In this document: one piece after another, positions 1 to 7,250 of the stretch
Numbering within the stretch: position 1 is the first letter of the stretch
Layout of the letters: each line of letters starts with the position of its first letter
Assembly (NCBI RefSeq): GCF_036884655.1
Contig: NC_088342.1
Coordinates: forward strand, 33,292,001-33,356,000
DNA: 64,000 bases
Source: Musa acuminata AAA Group
Lineage: Eukaryota; Streptophyta; Magnoliopsida; Zingiberales; Musaceae
Reading direction: 5' to 3'
The notes under the pieces: generated by a model
Databases searched by the model: none
What the model saw: the letters and a program-made list of their open reading frames with translations, nothing else
Told to the model about the DNA's origin: nothing
Program-made: the position numbers and the translations under genes

Positions 1-913
1 GAGCATATAAAAATGGGCTATAACATTGTAATGTATGAATAAAAAAAGGATCCATGAATCAAGTTTTTTTCCTTTCCCACCTTGTGAGGCATGCGGAGGT
101 GCAAGACTTCTATCCTAGGAGTGTTATCTTTGAGCCAATTGGATAGTTATACATTTGCTTATTATTTTTAGTTATTATCTTTCACTTTTCTCTTTCTATT
201 CCTCCACTATGAAAGTAATTTGTTGTTGCTCGTCCTACATGCCAACCAATATTGAACACTTCAAAATTAAATATACCATCACATAAGTCTCAGAGATATA
301 ACCGCAGTGCCTCACCACAATGCTAAAAACTTTGCAAATATCTAGTATTGGTAACAAACCTCATAGCAAACTTTTTACCTTCATCCTCTTGTGATGATCT
401 AAGCATGTCCTACAAATAAATCAATTTGTTCCAAAGAGAAACAGAAGAATAGAAATAGCAGGTGCCACCAATTCCACCAAGTAAACCTTTTTCATATAAA
501 AATATGACCAAAAGTATCAAATTTATGAGGAAAAAAAAAGCTCACTGAGGGAAAGAACAAGGGTGATCTAGAAGTTGTCCGCTTGCGGAGGGAGGGCAGC
601 CATCAGAGTTAGAGCTTATCGGGAGAATCACATCAATCGGATCGATAAGCAGCAAAAACACATAGTCCTAGATTAATCATGAGGACCAGATTGATGGCGG
701 AAAAGAATCTTGCACTGCATCTTCTTTAGGGTTTTCGAACTAGAAAAGTGCGAGAAGGGAATTGGGGGCTAACCGTGAAGTTCTGAACAAGATATGGTCG
801 ATTGTAATGCATTAAATAAATTTGTGAGAGAGTAGGGAACTCTCTTCTTTCCTTAGAGAGAGAAGCTCTGGGTTTCTAAGGCGATAAGGACAACCCCATT
901 GCCTTCTCCCTCC
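1..913. other. Spacer with exon-like and 5'-UTR-like pieces (minus strand)
   Basis: No confident gene is present. Read on the minus strand, 700-770 looks like a plant 5' leader (AAAACCCTAAAGAAG followed by a short ATG frame), including an AACCCTAA telo-box-like motif. Two pieces bounded by splice-like signals follow: 381-411 (TTTGTAG before, GTAAAA after) and about 277-322 (TTTTTAG before, GTATAT after). Joined, they give one short open frame ending in TGA. They lie upstream of, and on the same strand as, the Yae1-type gene of the preceding copy, so they could be its missing leader or first exons, but no in-frame join was found. Equivalent stretches are 12670-13582, 25322-26234, 37985-38897, 50663-51575 and 63305-64000. 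Confidence 0.25.
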
Positions 914-1509
914 TTAATTCCACCTTTGATGCGACCCAACCACACCCTTCCCCACCCCCCCCCGCCCCCAACTACTGGCTTCACATCCCCTACTTGGCTC
1001 TCTCCTTGCATCCATTGTTGTTCCCCTCCCTAGGGTGTCATCATCTTCTTCTGTGGTGTCGATCCCTTCAGTTAGGGTTCCTGGAGTGATGCCAAGCCAG
1101 ACCCCTAAGGTTTTCTCCTTTGGCAAGTACCAAGAAAAATGGGCCACTCCATCGGGATCCTTCCAATGCCCCTCCGCCTTCCAAGAAGAGCCAATTGGAT
1201 GGCCCTTTCACTGGAAAGAGCATCTCTTAGGCATTGATGTTAATTGGTCCTTCATATGGGCCAGATGCAAGTTCACTACTATCTTCTTCTTTGTTTAACC
1301 GGATCTATGATGCTTCTAAGGATTTCATCGAATTTGACGAAAAAACTCCTCATGAATGGCAAAAACCTTGAATATCTAGTTTGATCAATCATTTCCTCCG
1401 ACTTCGACTTTGGATTTCCTGAAATATGTGGTTTCTCACTAATGGAAATGTTCTTTGGTGTCCCAAGTGATCAATTTGGCTTAAGGTTTTTTTTTGCTTT
1501 CAATTTTTT

Positions 1510-2160
1510 TCTAAAGCGGAGGTTGTTCGCATCCTCACCGAGGGACCATGGACCATTCGAGGGGAGGTTTTGTATCTGATGCCCAAGAAAGCTAATTTCC
1601 AGCCTCTCACAGAGAGGATCTCATCTGTCCCTATCTAGGTGTAGTTCGTCAATCTTCCTTTGGAGTACTGGAACAGAATGTGTTATTAATCTTGGTTCTC
1701 TCCTAGGTCGTCCCCTAAAGAATGATGAATGTTCTTTCTCGTTTGAAAGGGGTCGATATGTAAGGTTAGTATAGAAATCGATCTTTCAAAACCCCATAAG
1801 CAGTATGACTGGGTCACCTAAAGAAAGGAATTTTCCAAACTGTTTCATATGAGAATTTACCTTTGGTGTGTTTCAAGTATAGTTGTGTGGGTCATAAAGT
1901 GGATTTGCCCTCTAGTTTCGATGACTTCTTTGACTTCCTCCCTTGTTTTTCTGGACTCTTCTCACAAGGCCGACCCCCAAAAGGGTGTGGAGCAACCCCC
2001 TTCCGATTTAGATGGCTCTATTACCCTAAGGGAGGTTGGGTCTTCTCACTTAGAGCTGGACCTCTTTGGTCCATGGATTAAAGTTGAGAAGCGTTGCCCG
2101 ATTGGTCGTCGACACAGCCAAGCCAACGCTGATCGAAATCGATCGGAATAGGGGGGTGGG
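1510..2160 (+). pseudogene. DUF4283-type ORF of a LINE-like element, broken (copy 1)
   Basis: Around 1531-1640 the plus strand reads EGPWTIRGEVLYLMPKKANF and then QPLTERISSVP, followed about ten codons on by FVNLPLEYWNRM. This is the signature of the DUF4283 domain found in ORF1-like proteins of plant LINE-type retroelements. Downstream, about 1700-1790, comes a LGRPLKNDE.. stretch, and at 1863 VCFKYSCVGHK, a degenerate zinc knuckle in which the second Cys is replaced by Tyr. In-frame TAG codons near 1638 and 1644, a TAA near 1684 and several frame changes show it is dead. The upstream stretch 1035-1500 may be its 5' part but has no clear match. No reverse transcriptase is attached. Confidence 0.7.
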
Positions 2161-2247
2161 GTGGTGCCATGTCGAGGAAGCGATCGAGGCCATTGGTTTC
2201 CTCTGCTCCTTGAGATATTGGCACACATACAGGTCACATGCCCCCTA

Positions 2248-2670
2248 CACTATAAGAAAAATAGTTATTAACCATGAACAAAAGTTGTCACTAAAAGAAT
2301 TAGTGCAAAATGAGCCATCACTAGCTTCCGTCAGCATAGATCTCGTGGCTAAAAGTTTTAGTAACAAAAAAAGACACATATGTCATTAAATTATAGTTTT
2401 TAGTGATAGTTTATATTTGTAGCTAAAACATTAAATTCTATCGCTAAAAATAAATAAATTGATAAATTAATATTTCTGTGACAACAATTGGTTATGAACA
2501 CTTCTGTCACTAAAAGAATTGACTAACAATTTTAGTGACAATATAATTAACTCTTACTGATTAAATGGAAAAGATAATAATAATTTAGTGATGGCTTGAC
2601 CTGTCACTAAAATATAAAAAAAATTAGTAATGGATTATTTGAGTGTCACTATACTGTCAATAATAATTTT
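2248..2670 (+). mobile_element. CACTA-type (En/Spm-like) terminus (copy 1)
   Basis: The stretch opens with CACTATAAGAAAAATAG, which fits the conserved terminus of CACTA transposons. It is followed over 400 bp by many direct and inverted copies of a short motif, GTCACTAAAA or TTTTAGTGAC, as expected of subterminal transposase-binding repeats. No transposase and no convincing opposite end are nearby, so this is one end of a truncated or non-autonomous element. It abuts the DUF4283 remnant, after the trinucleotide CTA that could be half of a 3-bp target duplication. Confidence 0.55.
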
Positions 2671-3343
2671 ATTAATTACCTATCAATTTTTAATAATTTC
2701 AAAATCATACCAAAACTTTTTCATAAATTCAAGATAAAATTATTGATATTTGAAACTTCACATTACAATCTTTATTTTATCCAAAAATCAATATCAAAGT
2801 GAGACAATTATAAATTCCACATCATCTCGAAAAAAAATACATCAAGATATCTTTATATCTTCATTCTTGAACTCTCCTGTGTCATCTTGTGCATCTTGCG
2901 TGAAGTCACAATTGCACAATATATACAGACAAGTCACAATTGTTAGAGTTGCATAGTAGAGTTGAATAGTCCATCACTATTATCCCATGTTTGCAAATGC
3001 AAATGGTTAAGAAGGTGAGGAAACTGAAACCCTATTCTTCACACATTATTTCTTGCTATTATACTATGGAGGTATATGCAAGTTTTCCTTTATGTCAACC
3101 TACTGCTGACATTACATACTTTTTATTTTCAGAGTTAAGAACTGTTGTATATGAAAATAAAAGCAATTTTATGGTTGATTTCATTGATAAAACATAAACA
3201 TGTCAAGATTGTTAGCAGTCCATAACAAGTTTCTAGTGTACTGCAGCCTAAAATTGGAATCCAAAATCAGATTAAAGCTTTCTAAAAGATATACCTCTTA
3301 AGTGAAGTAAAGCAGCATGCAAGCTTAGATATATCAGTGTTGC
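2671..3343. other. AT-rich spacer, nothing recognised
   Basis: Short open frames exist (for example 2991-3197) but none shows a domain, codon bias or splice structure. It may be the interior of the CACTA-type element. Equivalents are 15340-16012, 27992-28664, 40655-41327 and 53336-54008. Confidence 0.6.
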
Positions 3344-3517
3344 CAAGCATTGAAATAAAGTGATATAGAAACAGAAAATATCGAAGTCAAGTTCATCTTC
3401 CTAAGCGAGGGGAGGCCCGAAGCGCGTCGCTTGGGCGCTCGCCCGAGCCCAGGCGTCGGGCGAGCACCCGGGTTAAACCCAGCGACCGAACCAGCGTTTT
3501 AGGTCTGGTTCAATCTC

Positions 3518-3557
3518 CGGTGCTTTAGTTGGTCCAATCGAACCAACTAAAGCACCG
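3518..3557. repeat. 16-bp perfect hairpin
   Basis: CGGTGCTTTAGTTGGT at 3518-3533 is mirrored by ACCAACTAAAGCACCG at 3542-3557 with an 8-nt loop. It sits between the GC-rich block and the low-complexity tract and is present in every copy (16187, 28839, 41502 and 54183). No function is evident. Confidence 0.8.
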
Positions 3558-3599
3558 ATATCAGCCTTCTTCTCACGACTTCCCCAACTCTAACCCCGC

Positions 3600-4025
3600 T
3601 CGCCACTTCCACTCCCACTGCCGCTGCCACTGCTACCGCTATCGCTGCCACTATCGTCGCTCGTCGCTCTTGCTCTCGCTGCCGCTGCCACTGTCGTCGC
3701 TCGCCGCTCCCGCTCTCGCTCCCCCCTGCTCGCTGCTACCGCTGCCACTATCGCCGCTCCCGCTGCCACTACTCGCTGTTACTGCTGTCGCTGCCACTAT
3801 CGTCGCTCGCCACTCCTGCTCCCGTTGACACTGTTGCCGCTCCCGCTGCCTCTGCTCGCTACTACTGCTGCTGCTGCCACTATCGCCGCTCGCCGCTCCT
3901 ACTCCCGCTACTCGTTACTACCACTGTCGTTGCCACTGTCGCCGCTCCCGTTGCCATCGCTCGCCGCTACCGCTGCCGCTGCCACTATCGCTTCTCGTTG
4001 CTACCGCTGCCGCTGCTCTCAGTCA
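3600..4025. repeat. Low-complexity CTGCCGCTGCCACT-type tract
   Basis: This 425-bp run is built from imperfect GCT/CCG/ACT-type trinucleotides (GCTGCCACTATCGTCGCTCG and variants). It is open in more than one frame and translates as Ser/Leu/Pro/Ala/Arg-rich peptides, which reflects the repeat and not a gene. Copies at 16269, 28921, 41584 and 54265 differ only by single bases (copy 4 near 41870, copy 5 near 54375). Confidence 0.8.
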
Positions 4026-4107
4026 GTAGCCTCAGTCTTCCTCTTACTCACACTCTTCTTACTTCAATAGTATACTGTTATCAATATATTAACAATATGC
4101 TACTAAC

Positions 4108-4329
4108 CAAGGTTCGTCGTACCGTACCGTACAGGCGTTTCGACCCGAGCTCGGTACGGTACGGTACGGTACCGGTGTACCGGGCGGTACATCAGGGCGT
4201 ACCGAACAATTTTATACTTTTTTCATACTGTAGCACTGTAGCGGTATCGGGCGATCCGCATACCGGTAACCTATCGGATCGGTACGTACCGCCGGGTACG
4301 GATGGTACGCTTCGGTATGATAGACGTTG
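4108..4329. mobile_element. 222-bp GTACCG-rich MITE with 8-bp TSD (copy 1)
   Basis: The element starts CAAGG and in copies 2-5 ends CCTTG; here the end reads CGTTG after a single base change at 4326. It is flanked on both sides by CTACTAAC (4100-4107 and 4330-4337), an exact 8-bp direct repeat, which is the target duplication size of hAT transposons. The interior is dense in GGTACC/GTACCG palindromes. There is no coding capacity. It is nested inside the GCG-rich element. Confidence 0.75.
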
Positions 4330-4700
4330 CTACTAACTATATACTAGTAATAGTATTTTTATTTATTAGATTAATAATATATTATTTTGATTTTAATACT
4401 ATTAATTTTTATTTATTTAAAATTATTATTAGGTTTCAGAATAAATGATATATTTTTATTTAAATAAATATATTTATTAATTATATTATATATTTTTATA
4501 TTTTAGCGTCTCGCTTCACTCAGACGAACGCCTAGCACCTCGGACGTTTTTGGACCTTAGCACCTTTTGGCACCTAGCGCCTTTTCAATCAATGCTTGTA
4601 ACAAAATTGCAAACTCTCTTTAATGCATCTCAACTCCCAAAGCTTTGACAACACAACAACTTATAGCTAAACAATGAAAAACAAGACCAAGTTTATATAC

Positions 4701-5226
4701 CATTTATGCCCTCCATTCCAGCTCTGACAATAGGCCGAGCACTTGAGTAGCTGCGGAAGGACCAAAAACTCTTATCTACAAAACATAAATAAATGTTACA
4801 CAATGGCACTTCCCGTGATTCACCATCCAAATTCGAGCAATCAACAATCCAAATAACATAATTAATCAAATTAAAGCCCCACGCCCCCACAATCCAAACC
4901 CTAATTGAGATTTCCCAAGAGGATCCGCCACGATGAACCTCACGAGAAACATAGAAGAAAAGGCGTAATCCAAATAGAACCGAGAATCCACGCAGAACAA
5001 ATACAACCCTGAGCAATTAAACGGAAATCGAGACGAGCTCCATAGCAAAAGAAACAAGAGCATATCAATGCGTCGCAATAGGAACGGGGTAGGAGAAAGG
5101 AGTGGAGGCAAACCTGGGGGCAGGGCCCGACGACGGGATCGATCGCCTGAGGAGCAAAGGTAGGGGTTTTCGACGAGCGGGACAACTGGGTGGGACGAGT
5201 GAAGCTCCGTCTCTCGATCTCGTCTT
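4701..5226 (-). pseudogene. Gene fragment A: two exon-like pieces and an intron (copy 1)
   Basis: Read on the minus strand, an exon-like piece ends at 5114 with CCCCCAG before GTTTGC. A 338-bp intron-like stretch ends TTTTGTAG at 4776, and a second exon-like piece runs 4775-4701 before GTATAT. In one phase the join is open through ..RRALPP-D-KSFWSFRSYSSARP..; in another it is open for 23 codons and then stops. I do not recognise the protein. The first piece runs straight into the 35-bp module V of the inverted repeat at 5227, and no further exons follow beyond the GCG-rich element, so it looks like a captured 5' gene end. Confidence 0.4.
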
Positions 5227-6402
5227 CCTCGCCCGCTCCTATTTCGCTGTTGGTGGCGACGCACGGACGTGAGGGGATCATTAAATCGCAACTACAGAGA
5301 GAAGCAGTGTAGAACGAGGAGGTCGAGGAGCAGTGACGGCCAGGACCGAAGAGCCAAGTAAGAATCCGCCATTTCCACCGTCTCTCTCTCTCACTCTCCC
5401 TGCCTCCGGGGGTGATATGGCGAGGGCGTCTCATGCTTAGTGACGCGGTTGATATCGGATTCGGGGAGTGGCCTCCGGAGCCGTCGGATCCGGGTGGGGT
5501 TGCAGCCGCCGCCGTTCTCCCTGTAGTTGCGATTTAATGATCCCCTCACGTCCGTGCGTTTTAATGATCCCCTCACGTTCCTCGCCCGCTCCTATTTCGC
5601 TGTTGGTGGCGACGCACGGACGTGCGTTTTAATGATCCCCTCACGTCCGTGCGTTTTAATGATCCCCTCACGTCCGTGCGTTCTCCGCTCAAAATGGTGA
5701 CGCACGGACGTGAGGGGATCATTAAAACGCACGGACGGACGTGAGGGGATCATTAAATCGCACGGACGTGAGGGGATCATTAAAACGCACGGACGTGAGG
5801 GGATCATTAAAACGCACGTCCGTGCGTCGCCACCAACAGCGAAATAGGAGCGGGCGAGGAACGTGAGGGGATCATTAAAACGCACGGACGTGAGGGGATC
5901 ATTAAATCGCAACTACAGGGAGAACGGCGGCGGCTGCAACCCCACCAGGATCCGACGGCTCCGGAGGCCACTCCCCGAATCCGATATCAACCGCGTCACT
6001 AAGCATGAGACGCCCTCGCCATATCACCCCCGGAGGCAGGGAGAGTGAGAGAGAGAGACGGTGGAAATGGCGGATTCTTACTTGGCTCTTCGGTCCTGGC
6101 CGTCACTGCTCCTCGACCTCCTCGTTCTACACTGCTTCTCTCTGTAGTTGCGATTTAATGATCCCCTCACGTCCGTGCGTTTTAATGATCCCCTCACGTT
6201 CCTCGCCCGCTCCTATTTCGCTGTTGGTGGCGACGCACGGACGTGCGTTTTAATGATCCCCTCACGTCCGTGCGTTTTAATGATCCCCTCACGTCCGTGC
6301 GATTTAATGATCCCCTCACGTCCGTCCGTGCGTTTTAATGATCCCCTCACGTCCGTGCGTCGCCATTTTTCTTGGTACTTGCCAAAGGAGAAAACCTTAG
6401 GG
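5227..6402. repeat. Long modular inverted repeat with 27-bp motif arrays (copy 1)
   Basis: Arms 5260-5680 and 5759-6179 are 421 bp each, with one mismatch (at 5941: A where the left arm predicts C) and a 78-bp spacer. The building blocks are: R, about 27 bp around TTTAATGATCCCCTCACGT, in about 17 copies on both strands; V, 35 bp from CCTCGCCCGCTCC to GGTGGCGACG, at 5227, 5579 and 6199 forward and about 5827-5861 reversed; and U, a 243-bp segment at 5909-6151 and reversed at 5288-5530, bounded by GCAACTACAG and CTGTAGTTGC. U contains a leader-like stretch and an ATG frame of 26 codons (6067-6147, mirrored 5372-5292). More R copies run to 6362, then a 40-bp piece (6363-6402) is the exact reverse complement of 1103-1142. 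No transposase is seen. Confidence 0.9.
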
Positions 6403-6613
6403 TCAAATACTCATCTTGTAAATGAGCTTACAACAACATAATCAAATTAATATTTTATTTATAAAAAATTAATTTATTTTAAGCTTTCGATTTTTGGTAA
6501 GTTAGTCTACGTCGGTTTTGACACGAATTGAAATGTTTGTCGGCGCTCTCTCTCTGTCTTAGAACTATTTTCTTGGCAACGAGGATATGAAAACAAAAAT
6601 GAACAAACCCTCA

Positions 6614-6808
6614 TCACTCGATAACAGAACAATACCATGAAGAGCAAACCAAAATAACAACAATCCATATCACTTGAATCGAACCAGAACCTTTCATCAA
6701 CGAGATTAATGTCGAGGAGGTCTCGAGGAAGCAATTTCTTAAAAGCATAAACTCGTCCTCCTCCTTCATCGGCACCTCCTCACCAACTTTGAAACCCGCC
6801 GTCTTCAA
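6614..6808 (-). pseudogene. Gene fragment B: first exon-like piece (copy 1)
   Basis: On the minus strand a pyrimidine-rich leader (CT repeats, 6840-6900) leads to an open stretch beginning KTAGFKVGEEVPMKEEDEFM. About 25 codons in, another frame is more protein-like (AFKKLLPRDLLDINLVDERF), suggesting a frame break or a splice. I do not recognise the family. Upstream on this strand are housekeeping-promoter-like motifs: TGGGCC (6904-6909, and again near 7133) and AACCCTAG (6954-6961). No later exon follows, because the inverted repeat begins about 200 bp downstream, so this is probably a captured promoter and first exon. Confidence 0.4.
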
Positions 6809-6903
6809 TCAAGTCATTGGGAATAAGGGGTTGGCTGCGCGGGAGAGGGAGGAGTGAAGTATTTAGGATGGTGGAGAGAGAGGGAGGAGAGGAGAGGAGA
6901 GCG

Positions 6904-6961
6904 TGGGCCGTGATTCCTGATCTCGTTTGCGGAGCTGGAGATTGGTATTTCCACTAGGGTT
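6904..6961 (-). promoter_or_regulatory. Site II-like TGGGCC and telo-box-like AACCCTAG
   Basis: TGGGCC at 6904-6909 and, on the minus strand, AACCCTAG at 6961-6954 lie 100-150 bp upstream of gene fragment B. In plants this pair is typical of promoters of ribosomal and other growth-linked genes. The pairing and position support a former minus-strand promoter. The same motifs recur in every copy. Confidence 0.35.
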
Positions 6962-7137
6962 CGCCTACAATCGCGCACCACCAAGAAGGCCGTGACACGT
7001 TATTTCTTTTTCAAAACATTTATATCCCAACTTGCTTAAGTTGAATCGACCGACTCTAAGTCAACTCGTAACTCCATTCTAGTCAAGCTTTGTATCCGAT
7101 TCAAACGTCAGGTCCAGCTCCAAATCTCAATCTGGGC

Positions 7138-7159
7138 CGTAGGATCACATGATCCTACG
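7138..7159. repeat. 10-bp perfect hairpin
   Basis: CGTAGGATCA and TGATCCTACG face each other with a 2-nt loop, in the promoter-like stretch upstream of gene fragment B. Present in all copies; no function inferred. Confidence 0.7.
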
Positions 7160-7199
7160 ATCTTGATCACAAATTTGATGACCGCATCTAATTCAACAG

Positions 7200-7202
<3 letters not shown>

Positions 7203-7243
<41 letters not shown>
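7203..7243. repeat. (AT)n microsatellite, 41 nt (copy 1)
   Basis: Pure AT dinucleotide run. It sits directly at the left truncation of the copia remnant. Confidence 0.97.
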
Positions 7244-7249
<6 letters not shown>

Positions 7250-7250
7250 T

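Larger units (their letters stand above)
3344..4598. mobile_element. GCG-rich non-autonomous element, tentative borders (copy 1)
   Basis: The stretch begins CAAGCATTGAAA and ends CAATCAATGCTTG, so its termini are 10-bp inverted repeats (CAAGCATTGA and TCAATGCTTG). Inside each end are CTCGCC/AGCGCC-rich blocks (3400-3475 and 4505-4585), a layout seen in small hAT-like elements of plants. It holds a hairpin at 3518-3557, a trinucleotide-like tract and a nested 222-bp MITE. No target-site duplication is visible, so the ends are uncertain. Equivalents are 16013-17267, 28665-29919, 41328-42582 and 54009-55263; in copies 4 and 5 the sequence near the right end reads ACCTGAGCACC instead of ACCTTAGCACC. 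Confidence 0.4.

Noticed and set aside
914..1298. 77- and 87-codon frames around 914-1298
   Set aside because: They overlap on opposite strands, show no recognisable domain, and are probably the 5' part of the dead LINE-like element.
3529..4070. Ser/Leu/Pro-rich open frames
   Set aside because: Products of a GCT/CCG/ACT trinucleotide-like tract that is open in several frames at once.
3344..4598. A confident hAT transposon with defined ends
   Set aside because: Only 10-bp inverted termini are seen and the flanks do not form an 8-bp duplication; kept as tentative only.
4866..5434. Long open frames of 141 and 164 codons on the minus strand
   Set aside because: They run through an intron-like stretch and the 27-bp motif array; their length comes from repeat composition and they match no protein I know.
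5227..6402. 27-bp repeats separated by spacers, resembling a CRISPR array
   Set aside because: The repeats occur on both strands, mostly abut with no unique spacers of even size, and the context is plant DNA with introns and retroelements.
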